A stretch of 64,000 bases of DNA from Thermococcus chitonophagus (GTDB lineage Archaea > Methanobacteriota_B > Thermococci > Thermococcales > Thermococcaceae): NCBI RefSeq assembly GCF_002214605.1, contig NZ_CP015193.1, positions 1,840,978 through 1,904,977 on the forward strand, read 5' to 3'. This document shows positions 28,279 to 38,065 of this stretch, piece after piece. Under the pieces are notes generated by a model. The model was not told where the DNA came from and made no database searches. It was given only the letters and a program-made list of their open reading frames with translations. The stretch's first letter is position 1; every line of letters starts with the position of its first letter. The position numbers and the translations under genes are program-made.

Positions 28279-28326
28279 TGAAATTTGCTACCCCTGAAAG
28301 GTGATGAGCCCTGCCGTTACTGACCG
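28272..28326 (+). ncRNA. C/D box sRNA candidate
   Basis: All four boxes occur in order at archaeal spacing: C ATGATGA (28275-28281), 12-nt guide, D' CTGA (28294-28297), C' GTGATGA (28301-28307), 12-nt guide, D CTGA (28320-28323). It would guide 2'-O-methylation at two sites, five bases upstream of D' and D; I could not assign targets. The C box overlaps the stop of the phosphatidyltransferase gene and the D box the end of the convergent HAD gene. Confidence 0.7.
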
Positions 28327-29018
28327 CCGAGCTCCTCCACTATCTTTAAAACCTCCCTTAGGTCAGAAATCACGAACTCGCACTCCTTCCAAAGCTCCCT
28401 CTTTTCCCCGGTCCTATCCACTAGAACTGAAAGCATGTCCAGTTGTCTAGCTCCCCCACAGTCCTTAACTGGGTTGTCTCCAACGTATATAGCCTCCTCT
28501 CCCTTGACTCCAGCCTTCTTCAAAGCAACTTCAAAGACCCTGGGATGGGGTTTAAAAAATCCTGCTTCCTCACTCGTCGTTATTGAATCGAACAGATCAA
28601 GAATGCCTAAGGCCTCGAGATGAGCTTTGAGGTAGTCATTGTCGGAGTCAGTAATTAGGCCGACATGATAACCCCCACTCTTCAATTCTTTAAGAACCTC
28701 AACAACCTCGGGATAAAGCTTACCGTAGGTTTGGTGCATCCTTAAGTGTATCTCCCAAAAGTCCTCAGGAAACTTTATTCCAAACTCCTGGGAAAGTCTC
28801 TCCATGATTTCCTCCTCTATGACCCTTATCGGCTTGAAGGGCTTCCCTGCATAGCTTGAGAAGGCTTCTCTCGTTAACTTTTCATACTTCTCTAGGAGTT
28901 CCTTCGGATCCACATCGGTTCCCCTTGCAACTTCCTCCATTATCTTGAGGTGAGTTTCAGCTTCAGCTTCATTGCTGAGTAAAGTCCCCACAAAGTCAAA
29001 GAACACTGCCTTGATCAT
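28317..29018 (-). CDS. HAD superfamily hydrolase
   Basis: 233 residues. Motif I is unusual: FFDFVGTLL has the Asp nucleophile but Val where D-x-D enzymes have the second Asp. Motif II GLITDSDND, Lys in FFKPHPRVFEVALKK, and motif III YVGDNPVKDCGGARQLDMLSVLVDR are present, with a helical cap in between (dehalogenase/phosphatase type). The substrate is unknown. GGTGGTG precedes ATG 29018. Confidence 0.88.
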   Translation of the reverse strand: MIKAVFFDFVGTLLSNEAEAETHLKIMEEVARGTDVDPKELLEKYEKLTREAFSSYAGKPFKPIRVIEEEIMERLSQEFGIKFPEDFWEIHLRMHQTYGKLYPEVVEVLKELKSGGYHVGLITDSDNDYLKAHLEALGILDLFDSITTSEEAGFFKPHPRVFEVALKKAGVKGEEAIYVGDNPVKDCGGARQLDMLSVLVDRTGEKRELWKECEFVISDLREVLKIVEELGGQ

Positions 29019-29057
29019 AGCACCACCAGAAATGATAAAGAAAAGGAAGTATTTAAA

Positions 29058-31019
29058 TCAAATGCTCCAATCCACGCCAAGCATCTGACTATAAGCATCG
29101 AGAACTTTCTTAAGGTACTCCCTTGCTGTTCCTATCTTGTCCTTCTCGAATTTCTCAGCCCACTTCTCGTTACCGAACTCCTTGCTACCCGCGGCCACGA
29201 GGTCGATAACCCTCATACTGTCCCAGAAGACTGGGGTGTAACCTGCTTTTCTGGCATAGTCTATTAGTCTCCTGAGCTGCTTCTTGGCATGCTCCTCCAT
29301 ATCAACGTTAACTCCATAAGCTTCCATGAACAGAGCCTTAAGGACTGGCTTCAGCCACCTTCTGTGGAACCTACACCAACCAATGTTGTCATACCAGAAT
29401 TCTCCAAGAGCTGAGGAGATTATCTTGCTTGCAAGCTCCTCTGGCTCAAGGAAGACGCCAAACTCATAGAACGTCCAGTACCTTCCCTGTATCGGTAGAG
29501 GGATGTAGTTTCCAATTGCCCAGTACATGGTTGGGTTGATTTCACCATCCTCCCCAAGAGGCGTGAAGACTGCGTAGTCCTTGAATGACTCTCCGTAGTT
29601 AAGCCTGTCTTTGAACTTCTCGTCAAGGATTGCACTTGCCTTCCTCTTACCGAGACCAATGATCTTTGCTATTTCGGTCTTCGCAAAGGCAACCGCATGG
29701 GCCAATTCAGCTACAAGCTTAGCGTTAAGCTCACTCGTCTCAATGGGGTTCTGAATCAAGGCATCTTTTGTAAACTCGGGCTTGGCGCTAATTCCGACTT
29801 CTTCAGGCTTGAGCAGTCCCCTATAGACGAGCTCAAGAACCCATGCTGCAGTTCCACCGAACTCTATCGCATCAAAGCCCATAGCATCGACAGCATGGAC
29901 GCTTATGTCGCTGGCGTGTAGGGCAATGCTACCGCTAAGGGGACCATTGGCTTCATAGGGCTCATACTCAACGTGGTGGCCTTTCCTGTGCTTCTTACAG
30001 ACAACGGGACAGGGCTCTCCACACATAGTCCAGTTCTTGGGCTTAATAGCTTCTTCATTGAAGGGTTCCCAGTAGTGCTTCATTATGAGCTCGTGGATTT
30101 TTATCCTGTCTTCCTTCGGTATGTAGGGCATCTGCCAGTTGAGGATGGGTACTAGATCACCCTCTGCTGGATAGTTTCCACCGAAGGTACCACCAGTATT
30201 AAGCTTAGGATTGAACCTGTACTTAACTGTCGCATTGGTTATAACTTCATTGTAGGGCTTCTTATGAACTCCCTCAACGATGCTCTTTGCGTTCTTGAAG
30301 TTGCCTATGTCTTCCTTTGGAAACTCCCTCTTCCTCTTCTTTCCACCGAAGATTATCGCGACAACGTTGTGTGCCCTTAAAAGGACGCTACCTGAACCTC
30401 CTCTCGCCGCCCAGTCCTCACTACCAACCATTCTCTTTCCATTTCTCAGTGCCTGGGAGAAAATTGCTCCATAGTTACTGTTCAGAGCGGCCGGGCCAAC
30501 TACGGCAATCCTGAATTCCATTCCCTTGAACTGCTCGGCGAAGTTATCAAGGAGGTACTGAGTTAAAGCATAAACACCTTCCTCGCCCTTATAGTCCTTC
30601 CATATCTCCATGACCTTTTCAAGATCCATCTCATAGAAGTCAACGCTCAAGTTTTCGCCATCGTTCTTGAGTATTATAACCACGGGCTTATCTGCCTTAC
30701 CGTGGATTTCAACGAAGTCAACACCAACGTACTGGAACTGATATGCCGCACCACCCATTGCTGATGGGAAGAGCGTTCCATATAGTGGAGATCTGAAGAA
30801 GAACATCAACCTGTGGGATCCTGGAAGGGCCGAACCTGCAAAAGGCCCCCTCCCCATTATTACAATGTTCCTTGGGTCATAAGGGTCTATCTCGTACGTC
30901 TTGAGTTCATTGTGAACGTGTATTCCGTAGTCGATTATACCGTAGACGTCTTCCTTCTCGAACTCCTGGAATTCTACTTCCTTCTTTCCCACATCGAGCT
31001 TCAGAACTGAGAACTTCAT
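29058..31019 (-). CDS. gor: Glyceraldehyde-3-phosphate:ferredoxin oxidoreductase (tungsten enzyme)
   Basis: 653 residues. GOR oxidises glyceraldehyde 3-phosphate to 3-phosphoglycerate with ferredoxin, replacing GAPDH in the Pyrococcus glycolysis. It belongs to the AOR family: FRSPLYGTLFPSAMGGAAYQ and WAARGGSGSVLLRAHN at the tungstopterin site, C-x3-C-x3-C in CGEPCPVVCKKH with the fourth Cys in IGWCRFHR for the 4Fe-4S cluster. The N terminus MKFSVLKLDVGKKEVEFQEF matches GOR rather than AOR or FOR. A TGM-like site lies in its promoter. Confidence 0.96.
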   Translation of the reverse strand: MKFSVLKLDVGKKEVEFQEFEKEDVYGIIDYGIHVHNELKTYEIDPYDPRNIVIMGRGPFAGSALPGSHRLMFFFRSPLYGTLFPSAMGGAAYQFQYVGVDFVEIHGKADKPVVIILKNDGENLSVDFYEMDLEKVMEIWKDYKGEEGVYALTQYLLDNFAEQFKGMEFRIAVVGPAALNSNYGAIFSQALRNGKRMVGSEDWAARGGSGSVLLRAHNVVAIIFGGKKRKREFPKEDIGNFKNAKSIVEGVHKKPYNEVITNATVKYRFNPKLNTGGTFGGNYPAEGDLVPILNWQMPYIPKEDRIKIHELIMKHYWEPFNEEAIKPKNWTMCGEPCPVVCKKHRKGHHVEYEPYEANGPLSGSIALHASDISVHAVDAMGFDAIEFGGTAAWVLELVYRGLLKPEEVGISAKPEFTKDALIQNPIETSELNAKLVAELAHAVAFAKTEIAKIIGLGKRKASAILDEKFKDRLNYGESFKDYAVFTPLGEDGEINPTMYWAIGNYIPLPIQGRYWTFYEFGVFLEPEELASKIISSALGEFWYDNIGWCRFHRRWLKPVLKALFMEAYGVNVDMEEHAKKQLRRLIDYARKAGYTPVFWDSMRVIDLVAAGSKEFGNEKWAEKFEKDKIGTAREYLKKVLDAYSQMLGVDWSI

Positions 31020-31037
31020 GAGGCCTCCCTCCGATTA

Positions 31038-31054
31038 TACCACTCCCAGTGACG
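31038..31054. promoter_or_regulatory. TGM-like site (TrmBL1/Tgr) in the GOR promoter
   Basis: TACCAC-tccca-GTGACG matches the Thermococcales glycolytic motif TATCAC-N5-GTGATA at 9 of 12 arm positions. On the minus strand it lies downstream of an A/T box (CATTAAAATC, about 31055-31065) and upstream of GGAGG and ATG 31019, the position where TrmBL1 represses glycolytic genes. Confidence 0.5.
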
Positions 31055-31059
31055 TGATT

Positions 31060-32118
31060 TTAATGGAAGTGTTTAAAAGTTTTTGTGCTCAACTTTGCCA
31101 AATAGCCATACATGTGCAGCGCAAAGTAAAAGAGGGCCAAGAACCAGAGCACTATCGGGAAAAGGAGAGCTTCAATGACTTTTCCGCCCTCAAATATAAT
31201 CGGAAGGAGCATTGTAAAGACTTCAAACGCTATAAAAGCTAACAGGAATATAAATTCACCTTTTGTTAAGAAAATTATCGGAAGGAGAATATCGAGGAGT
31301 GCAATGAAGTCCCCGAGGAGCAACATAGTATAGTCCCTAAGCTCGAGGTGAGCGAGATCCCCTAGAAACCACCTCTTCCTCTGCTCCCACAGCTCTCTAA
31401 GAGTTATCGGCATTCTCGTGAAAAGCTTGGCCTTTGGAGCATAAACCACCTTCCCAAACTTCTTCAAAGCTTTTGTTGTCGCGTAGTCTTCGACTTGACT
31501 ATCCACAATTCCGCCTATCTTGAGCAAAGCATCCCTCCTGTATGCGGATAGGGGCCCTGGGGCCAAGGTTAGATCATCAAGCTCCCTCGCCCTCCTGTAC
31601 ATCGCGATCCTTAGATGCTCTATGTCCTGAACTAACGTAAGGAATGACTCAACGACGACCCTTATCTGGCCGCCAACAGCTAAAACATCCTGAGAGTAGA
31701 ACCTCTCAAGCAACCTCCTTACGGCATCCTTCGCCATGAAAGAGTCAGCATCAGTAGTAACTATCACATCCCCAGTAGCGAGCTTGATACCATGATTAAG
31801 GGCCCATGCCTTCCCCCCGTGCTCAACTCTGATTACCTTGACCCTGGGATCCCTAACTGACCTAGCTTTCTCGTACGTTCTATCTTCGCTTCCATCGTCA
31901 ACAACTATGACCTCCTTAACGGGGTAGTCCTGGTCAAGAACGGCCCTTATAGCTCTCTCTATGTTTTCCTCCTCATTATAAGCCGGAATCACTACGGAGA
32001 CTGTAGGATTCCACTCCACAGTTTTGTAACCTCTAAGCAAACCCAGGATATAGCGGAGGAAGAAGTAGCCATCCCATATAAAAACTATCAAAAGGAGGAG
32101 AAGCTCAATCCTCAACAC
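31060..32118 (-). CDS. Membrane glycosyltransferase, family 2
   Basis: 352 residues. One N-terminal TM, a GT-A domain (VSVVIPAYNEEENIERAIRAVL, VIVVDDGSEDRT, VTTDADSFM as the metal-binding D-x-D, GPLSAYRRDALLKIGG, EDYATTKAL, and the Q-x3-RW-like EQRKRWFLGD), and about three TM helices at the C terminus. The Q-x2-RW and ED motifs fit processive polysaccharide or cell-surface glycan synthases. The start is GTG 32118, overlapping the preceding gene by 14 bp. Confidence 0.9.
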   Translation of the reverse strand: MLRIELLLLLIVFIWDGYFFLRYILGLLRGYKTVEWNPTVSVVIPAYNEEENIERAIRAVLDQDYPVKEVIVVDDGSEDRTYEKARSVRDPRVKVIRVEHGGKAWALNHGIKLATGDVIVTTDADSFMAKDAVRRLLERFYSQDVLAVGGQIRVVVESFLTLVQDIEHLRIAMYRRARELDDLTLAPGPLSAYRRDALLKIGGIVDSQVEDYATTKALKKFGKVVYAPKAKLFTRMPITLRELWEQRKRWFLGDLAHLELRDYTMLLLGDFIALLDILLPIIFLTKGEFIFLLAFIAFEVFTMLLPIIFEGGKVIEALLFPIVLWFLALFYFALHMYGYLAKLSTKTFKHFH

Positions 32119-32365
32119 TTACCCCCGCCATCTCGTATATCTTCCTCGCTATCTCCTCAGCCTTCTTCTCGTCCCTAAGCTCCTTGATTATTATCTTGCC
32201 ACTTGGGTAAACGCTAACCTCGTAGCCCTCAAATTCCGCAACGAGCATTATCCCAGGGATTAAGGTCTTCACCTTGTAGCCTTTGGCTTTCATTTCGTTT
32301 GCGAGCTTTGAGACGTCAAGCTTTATCTCCTTCCAGAGGTACAGCTGAACCAGAACTCCCCCCAT
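32105..32365 (-). CDS. Small protein with a single TBP-like repeat
   Basis: About 86 residues; the start is unsure (ATG 32365 lies within the lon 3' end; no good ribosome-binding site). [28 protein letters not shown] followed by a helix ([13 protein letters not shown]) resembles one half-repeat of TATA-binding protein (beta strands then helix), tentatively. It overlaps lon and the glycosyltransferase gene, so it is coupled to both. No function is known to me. Confidence 0.55.
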   Translation of the reverse strand: MGGVLVQLYLWKEIKLDVSKLANEMKAKGYKVKTLIPGIMLVAEFEGYEVSVYPSGKIIIKELRDEKKAEEIARKIYEMAGVSVED

Positions 32366-35273
32366 GCTCGTGCACGGCTTCGCCACCAGCATTTCCGGCA
32401 ACCCCCATGGGAAGGCTATTCCTTACCTTCTCAATCAACTTCCTCTTCTTCTCGCTCTCCACGAGGGCTATCTCCAACACTTCATCAATCCTCTCAACCG
32501 GGATTATCTTAATCTTTGCCCTCTTGTCCGAACTTAGGAAGACATCCTTCTCGTTAGCCTTGGGTATTATTACCTCCTTTATTCCAGCTTCTATTGCTGC
32601 TTCAATCTTGGGAGTTACACCACCAACCGGCAGGACTTCGCCCCTTACGCTCAGAGAACCTGTCATTGCAACGTCCTGCCTCACAGGAATTTCCTCTAAA
32701 GCTGAGATTACCGCGGTGGCAACGCTTATGCTCGCCGAATCACCTTCAACGCCCTCGTAGGTTTGCAGGAACTGGACGTGGATGTCGTAACGGCTTATAT
32801 CCTCACCCTTGTACCTCTTTATTATAGCGGAAACGTTCTGGACTGCCTCCCTAGCGATCTCGCCAAGCTTTCCTGTTACTATTATCTTACCCTCCTCCTT
32901 GCTCGCAGCTGGAGCGACTATTGCCTCTATCGGAAGAACGATACCGCTCATCTCCCCAATTACGGCCAGACCATTGACCCTACCTACCTCACCGCCCTCA
33001 ACCCTGATTACTTGGTACTCCTTCTTCCTCTCTATGTACCAGTCCGCGAGCTGCTTCTCGAGAGGCTTAGCGAGCTTAAGAGCCTCAAGAACATCTTCCC
33101 TAGTCACGTACTTCTTGCCCTTCCTCACCGCTATGTCACCTGCGGCCCTAACAACACCACCAAGGTCTCTGAGCCTTAAGGTGAGGTGGCCCTTCCTTCC
33201 CGCTCTCTTTTGGGCCTCCCTGATTATCTCCTCCACAGCATCCCTAGTGAAGTGCGGAATCCTCCCGTCCTTCTTGACTTCCTGGGCGACGAACTGGACT
33301 AACTTCCTTCTGTTCTCGGGAGTGTCAGGCATTGTAGTCCTCATGTAAACTTCATAACCGTAACCCCTTATCCTTGAGCGCAGAGCCGGGTGCATCTTCT
33401 CTATTGTATCGAGGTTGCCCGCGGCAACCAAGATGAAGTCGCATGGCACTGGCTCAGTTCTAACCATTGCTCCACTTGAGAGCTCGCTTTGGCCGGTAAT
33501 CGGGAACTTCTTCTCCTGCATAGCGGTGAGCAGGCTCTGTTGCATCTTCAGGCTCAAGGTCGCGATCTCATCTATGAAGAGGACTCCCTTGTGGGCCCTG
33601 TGGATCATTCCGGGCTCGACCCTCTCGTGGGCTGGGGTTCCCAATCCTCCTGAGTTCTTAACGAGCAAACCATTGGCCAAGAGGTTGCCGGTCTCTGTTG
33701 TTACGTTGTATGTTTCTGAGACCTGGACTTCAATATCGACATCCTTGAAGTTATCTCGGATTGATTTTATGTATTCAAGCCCCCGAACTAGTTTCTCCGC
33801 TTTTTCTTTGTTATACATTGGCAGTAATTCTTTCAGGAATACCTCCACATTCTTTGGTTTATGGCTAATTAATAGCCTTAAGAGGACATTACCCCTCTCT
33901 GTTTTCTTCTCAGATATAGAGTTTGCCTTTATGCCCAGAACCAACAATAACAGTTTTATCTCTTCAAGGAATTTTCTCCTGTTTTCAACTAAATTGGGAG
34001 TCGTTGCTATGCTAAAAGTGAGAGTCCCCTCAAGGTATCTCTTTTTGCCATAATTATAAACACTACCGTCTGAGTCGAATAATCCTCTCAAAAATTCCCT
34101 TATGGTATCTTTTGACACCATAACAAATGGAGGAACTTTTATCTCCTGGGTTGTTTTTTTACCTACAGGAAATCCTAATGCAACGAAGAACCTTATTATC
34201 CTCCTATCCGTCGTTCTAAAGATGTAACTGGTGCCTCTAGCAGAGTCATTTTTCCTTATTTCATAGGGAAACCCCCCAAATATATCAGCGAGATCCTCCT
34301 TAATCTTGTTTAATGTATCTACATTCGAAGAGATTATCGAGAAGGTATTCATTCTAATGTCAATACTACCATCGCCAAGAGCGTATCCGTAAAGCCGTGC
34401 TATTTTTGGTAACCTGGGGTCATTTGAATATAAGGGTATCAAATCAAGCTTCTTTAACTCTTCAAGCAATTGCACGCTCTTTGGCTTCATTCCTTGGTAC
34501 CACCATCTTAGGGTGCTTTCTTTTATTTTCAAGATCTTAGCAGCTCTCTTATATCCGACCTTAGGGTTCCTTTCCCTGAATTCGAGCCATAGTTTGTACT
34601 GCCTGAACTTTGTAAGCTCCTCATTACCATAAGTTCTAACTATATCCTCCTCTGTTAGAACTGGGAACTCTGTATATATAAGGGGCTCTCCTGAATAATC
34701 TCTAGCCTCGATTAGTCCTTTTTCTGAATATACCTTATGTTCGGGGGTCAAGATGACTACTTTCCCATTGTACTCCACAGGGACAACATTAAATTCTCCA
34801 ATTCTCTTATTTACTGCAAGTACCTTCGTTTCTTTGAGTTTTCCATTTTCATAGGTATAGACGTAATAGTTCTTATCCCTAATGTCAACTCCTATGTACT
34901 TAACTCCATTAATCTCCAGCTCCCTAACCCTGTCTTTGTATTTACTGATTATTGAGTCCACGAAGTCCCCAATCTTCATTAATCTTATACCTTGTTCCGA
35001 TTTTATCAACACTATGTCACTTACCACGAACGATTGGAAAGGATCGTGACGCACGTCGCCAAGGAGAGCGCCCGCATGGGCTCCTGTAGCGTCGACAAAG
35101 GGCGCTTTCTTCCTTCCACAGTTGTCAACCAACAGCTTTGGAACTAGAGCTTGAGTCTTGAACCTCATGTTAGCTACAGCCATTAAAGCCACGAGAATCA
35201 CAAAAACTCCAAGGAGGATTGTGTTTGGATCTCCCTTACTCATGAATATTGCCATTGCGACTACGAAGAACAC
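32316..35273 (-). CDS. lon: LonB protease with intein, N terminus missing
   Basis: 985 residues including a 460-residue intein. LonB is the membrane-bound ATP-dependent protease of archaea. Two TM helices (residues about 1-35), sensor/Walker B region ([12 protein letters not shown]), and the Ser-Lys protease domain ([27 protein letters not shown]) are present. The N-terminal part with Walker A (usually GEPGTGKS) is missing: Lon likeness begins only at about [15 protein letters not shown] in the frame just before GTG 35273, next to the broken XPB gene. ATPase activity is therefore unlikely unless the assembly is wrong here. Confidence 0.85.
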   Translation of the reverse strand: MFFVVAMAIFMSKGDPNTILLGVFVILVALMAVANMRFKTQALVPKLLVDNCGRKKAPFVDATGAHAGALLGDVRHDPFQSFVVSDIVLIKSEQGIRLMKIGDFVDSIISKYKDRVRELEINGVKYIGVDIRDKNYYVYTYENGKLKETKVLAVNKRIGEFNVVPVEYNGKVVILTPEHKVYSEKGLIEARDYSGEPLIYTEFPVLTEEDIVRTYGNEELTKFRQYKLWLEFRERNPKVGYKRAAKILKIKESTLRWWYQGMKPKSVQLLEELKKLDLIPLYSNDPRLPKIARLYGYALGDGSIDIRMNTFSIISSNVDTLNKIKEDLADIFGGFPYEIRKNDSARGTSYIFRTTDRRIIRFFVALGFPVGKKTTQEIKVPPFVMVSKDTIREFLRGLFDSDGSVYNYGKKRYLEGTLTFSIATTPNLVENRRKFLEEIKLLLLVLGIKANSISEKKTERGNVLLRLLISHKPKNVEVFLKELLPMYNKEKAEKLVRGLEYIKSIRDNFKDVDIEVQVSETYNVTTETGNLLANGLLVKNSGGLGTPAHERVEPGMIHRAHKGVLFIDEIATLSLKMQQSLLTAMQEKKFPITGQSELSSGAMVRTEPVPCDFILVAAGNLDTIEKMHPALRSRIRGYGYEVYMRTTMPDTPENRRKLVQFVAQEVKKDGRIPHFTRDAVEEIIREAQKRAGRKGHLTLRLRDLGGVVRAAGDIAVRKGKKYVTREDVLEALKLAKPLEKQLADWYIERKKEYQVIRVEGGEVGRVNGLAVIGEMSGIVLPIEAIVAPAASKEEGKIIVTGKLGEIAREAVQNVSAIIKRYKGEDISRYDIHVQFLQTYEGVEGDSASISVATAVISALEEIPVRQDVAMTGSLSVRGEVLPVGGVTPKIEAAIEAGIKEVIIPKANEKDVFLSSDKRAKIKIIPVERIDEVLEIALVESEKKRKLIEKVRNSLPMGVAGNAGGEAVHEHGGSSGSAVPLEGDKA
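33654..35033 (-). other. Lon intein with LAGLIDADG homing endonuclease
   Basis: 460 residues inserted between DVRHDPFQ and [12 protein letters not shown]. It starts with Ser ([10 protein letters not shown], block A), has TPEHKVY (block B), two dodecapeptide motifs ([13 protein letters not shown] and [11 protein letters not shown]) of a LAGLIDADG endonuclease, and ends [10 protein letters not shown] before the Ser +1 residue. The penultimate residue is Lys instead of the usual His, which could slow Asn cyclisation. Lon inteins at this site are known in other Pyrococcus. Confidence 0.9.
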
Positions 35274-35292
35274 GAAGAACAGCAGGTAAGAT

Positions 35293-35967
35293 TTAATGCT
35301 CTCCTGCTCCTTTGCTTGGTAGTAAGGTGTGAAGGTTATCCGCCCTCTCGGGAAATGCGGTTAATCCCAACCTATAAGGAGCGGCACTCATCTGGGCTAT
35401 ATTCCTGTAGGCCTCTGAGGGAAGGTGGTGGCATTCGTCAAACACTATAAGGAAGAACTTATCCCCCAGGATTTCAGCGTTTATGTAGGCTGAGTCATAA
35501 GTTGTGACCGTTATAGGCTTCAGCTCCTTTTTCTTTCCCGAGAATTCTCCAACTTCACCGAAAATGCTGAGCCTCTCCTTCCACTGCTCCAGCAGAGCAA
35601 GGGTCGGGACGACTACTAGCGTAGATAGTGACAGCCTTCTTATGATCTCCATGGCAATTATTGTCTTCCCAGAGCCCGTCGGCAGAACTATTATTCCCTT
35701 CTTCTCCTTCATCCACTTCTCGACAGCTTCAACCTGGTAATCCCTAAGCTCAAACTCAACCTCATCGTACACGGGAGAAGGAATTGCATTCTCGAAGACG
35801 TGATCCTCGAATTCAATATTTTCCTGGGTTAGAAACTCGACTATGTCTCTATACCTGTAACCTAGAGCCCTGTAGCACTTACACCTAGGATCCCACTTGG
35901 CGTGAGGTACGTAGCCTTGTCCCTCTACCCTTATCGTTCCTTTGTCGTAGTAGAGCTTCATCCTCAT
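35293..35967 (-). pseudogene. XPB/Ssl2-type helicase, C-terminal half missing
   Basis: 224 residues. N-terminal damage-recognition region ([25 protein letters not shown]), then helicase domain 1: [14 protein letters not shown], Walker [20 protein letters not shown] and [18 protein letters not shown]. Family members continue for about 230 residues with helicase domain 2; here the frame leaves the family at about 35310 and ends with SKGAGEH, read from lon-derived DNA. It is thus a fusion point, not a natural stop. Divergent from the partner gene bax1. Confidence 0.8.
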
Positions 35968-35999
35968 AACCTTTAACTAGCCCAAATTAAACTTTTAGC

Positions 36000-37133
36000 A
36001 TGCTTCCAAAGGATCTCCTAGATGCGAGAAGGAGAAGTGGTAGGATTTACCTAAATTTCGCAACCCAGGATCACCTAAAATTGGCCAAAGCAGTCATAGT
36101 TGCCTTTAAATCAAGCATTGGTCAAAGCTATGGGGAGCTGCAGGAGAAGTTGAGCCACATGGAGAGGGCCGAAAACTATAGGAAGGTCAGGGGATTTGCT
36201 AGGATTATAGAGAGGGAGTGCAGGTTCGAAAGGCCAACCTCCCTTGATCCCCCAAAAGTTAGGAAGTTGCTTTGGGAGAGGGGGTACGTTACAAGCGAGC
36301 TTGAGAGGGCTAAGGTTCTCCACGAGGTCGCTGAAAGCTTGGGGGTCAGTATTGAGGAAGTTGAAAGGGCTATGTTCGCTGATCTTGACGAGGAGAAGGT
36401 ACTAGCGGAGGTTCCCGACATCTCGCCGGAAGAGCTCATAAGGAGATACAACCTCTCCTTACTGCAAACGCTGATGTTCAACGCCCTAAGGATGACCTTT
36501 AAGATCTCATCCAACTTTAAGGAGGTCTTTAGGGCCATAAAGAGGCTCGGATTAATGTACGAGATTTACGGAGAGAAGATAGAGGTTACCGGACCGGCCT
36601 CCCTCCTAAAGCTCACGAGAAAGTATGGCACCTCGCTCGCAAAGCTGATCCCAGGAATAGTGAAGGCCGAAGAATGGTGGATTTTTGCTGAAGTGCTCGA
36701 GGATAAGAGAATTTATAGGTTCGAGCTCTCAAGCGAGGATGAAGTTTTACTGCCCAAGATGGAAGTTGAGGTGGAGTATGACTCCTCACTCGAGAGGGAG
36801 TTCGCCGGAAAGATTAAGAGGATCCTGGGGGCCAACGTAATTTACGAGCCTGGGATACTTAAGGCTGGAGACTACATTTATATTCCAGACTTCTTGATCG
36901 AGAAGAATGGGAGGAAAGTGTACATCGAGATAGCCGGCTTCTGGACGAGGGAGTACATAAGGAGAAAGCTGAAGAAGCTCAAGGAGTTGGATGAGCCTTT
37001 GATAATAATAGCAAATGATGAGCTGTTGGCAGAGAAGCTCTCCAAGGTCGGTAAGGAAGTAATACTCATGAAGAAGGGCAAGATCCCCTATAAGGAGGTC
37101 ATCATGAAGATAAAGGAATATCTCAAATCTTAG
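36000..37133 (+). CDS. bax1: Bax1 nuclease (DUF790, XPB partner)
   Basis: 377 residues. Bax1 binds archaeal XPB and cuts DNA as a structure-specific nuclease in a presumed repair complex. MLPKDLLDARRRSGRIYLNF is the usual start; the C-terminal restriction-like core has YIYIPDFLIEKNGRKVYIEIAGFWTREYIRRKLKKL (PD-x-E-x-K-like, E-I-AGFW). It shares a 32-bp divergent promoter with the XPB gene. Its partner is broken in this sequence. Confidence 0.92.
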   Translation: MLPKDLLDARRRSGRIYLNFATQDHLKLAKAVIVAFKSSIGQSYGELQEKLSHMERAENYRKVRGFARIIERECRFERPTSLDPPKVRKLLWERGYVTSELERAKVLHEVAESLGVSIEEVERAMFADLDEEKVLAEVPDISPEELIRRYNLSLLQTLMFNALRMTFKISSNFKEVFRAIKRLGLMYEIYGEKIEVTGPASLLKLTRKYGTSLAKLIPGIVKAEEWWIFAEVLEDKRIYRFELSSEDEVLLPKMEVEVEYDSSLEREFAGKIKRILGANVIYEPGILKAGDYIYIPDFLIEKNGRKVYIEIAGFWTREYIRRKLKKLKELDEPLIIIANDELLAEKLSKVGKEVILMKKGKIPYKEVIMKIKEYLKS

Positions 37134-37695
37134 GCTCCATAATTCCCCTCTTCTTCAGCTCCTCATATGCCTTCCTGAGAACTTCCCTTATCTTGTACCT
37201 CTTGTTGAGCCCACCAAGCTTCATTGCCGCCTTTCTAAGGCTGCCCTCCTTTAAGAACAGCTTCAACAGGGCAATCTCCTCAAAGCTCAGGTTATCCAAG
37301 TGCTTTAATGCGAGCTCAGCTATTTCAATCGGATTGTTGCCCTCGTAGGGATAGTCTGCTGAGAGGATTGGCTTGTCAAGTACTTTAACCATCTCAAACT
37401 CCACTATCGTTGCCGGGGAGTTAGGCTTAACGAACTTGTAGTGCTGTCTTAAGGCCTCAATTAATTCCTCCCTATTCCTGAAGCCGTCCTTCCTTGCATC
37501 TTCATCCGTTAGTTCAGCTACTGTCTTTGTTTCAACCCTAGTAATCTTGGCCTTCCCTAGGACGTATCCTCCGGCGTGAACCAAAACTTCTTCTCCTGGC
37601 CTTAGGTTTATCTTCTTGCCCAGCCTTATCGTGGCCTTCTTTCTCCCCGAGAGTATGTCATCCTTGTACCTTCCGTCGAACTTCAGGTTCTTCAC
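37123..37695 (-). CDS. ASCH-domain protein with C-terminal helical domain
   Basis: 190 residues. The N-terminal ASCH (PUA-like) fold: [50 protein letters not shown], a proposed RNA-binding module. The C-terminal 80 residues form helices ([26 protein letters not shown]) like an HTH. The start overlaps the next ASCH gene by 4 bp, so the two are a pair. Role not known. Confidence 0.85.
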   Translation of the reverse strand: MKNLKFDGRYKDDILSGRKKATIRLGKKINLRPGEEVLVHAGGYVLGKAKITRVETKTVAELTDEDARKDGFRNREELIEALRQHYKFVKPNSPATIVEFEMVKVLDKPILSADYPYEGNNPIEIAELALKHLDNLSFEEIALLKLFLKEGSLRKAAMKLGGLNKRYKIREVLRKAYEELKKRGIMEPKI

Positions 37696-38033
37696 TTTTT
37701 ACCCCTCCCCAGGATCCTGAACTTTATTGCGAGAACTCCATAGCGGTACTCCTTCCACTTGGGGTACATGTTATGGAACCTCTTTAGGGCCCTCTCGAAG
37801 CTCGGCTCGTCGGGGAAGATCTTATCTATGGGTTCCTCTCTGAGTACCTGCCTAAAGGTTTCATAGTGCTTGACCTCTAAGACCTCAGCCGGTATTAGGT
37901 CGTTGAATATGATTTTATCCCCCTTCTTCATTCCCTTAAGCTGAGGATAGGCAACTCTAACCTCTATTCTCTTCTTTCCGGACTTTACCATCTCCAAATA
38001 TTCATCCCTAAGGTAGAGGCGGTAAACTCTCAT
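37692..38033 (-). CDS. ASCH-domain protein
   Basis: 113 residues from ATG 38033 ([43 protein letters not shown]). A longer frame to 38099 overlaps the prepilin peptidase gene and has no support; a TTTTTAACTTTA box upstream suggests a leaderless start. A single ASCH domain, probably RNA-related. Confidence 0.85.
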   Translation of the reverse strand: MRVYRLYLRDEYLEMVKSGKKRIEVRVAYPQLKGMKKGDKIIFNDLIPAEVLEVKHYETFRQVLREEPIDKIFPDEPSFERALKRFHNMYPKWKEYRYGVLAIKFRILGRGKK

Positions 38034-38065
38034 CGCGCTAAACTTTGCAAATAAAGTTAAAAATG

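Noticed and set aside
28317-29018. HAD protein as a standard D-x-D phosphatase
   Set aside because: Motif I reads DFV, lacking the second Asp, so I did not name it a phosphatase.
33415-34053. 212-residue plus-strand frame opposite lon/intein
   Set aside because: The minus strand carries clear Lon and intein motifs; no independent evidence for the antisense frame.
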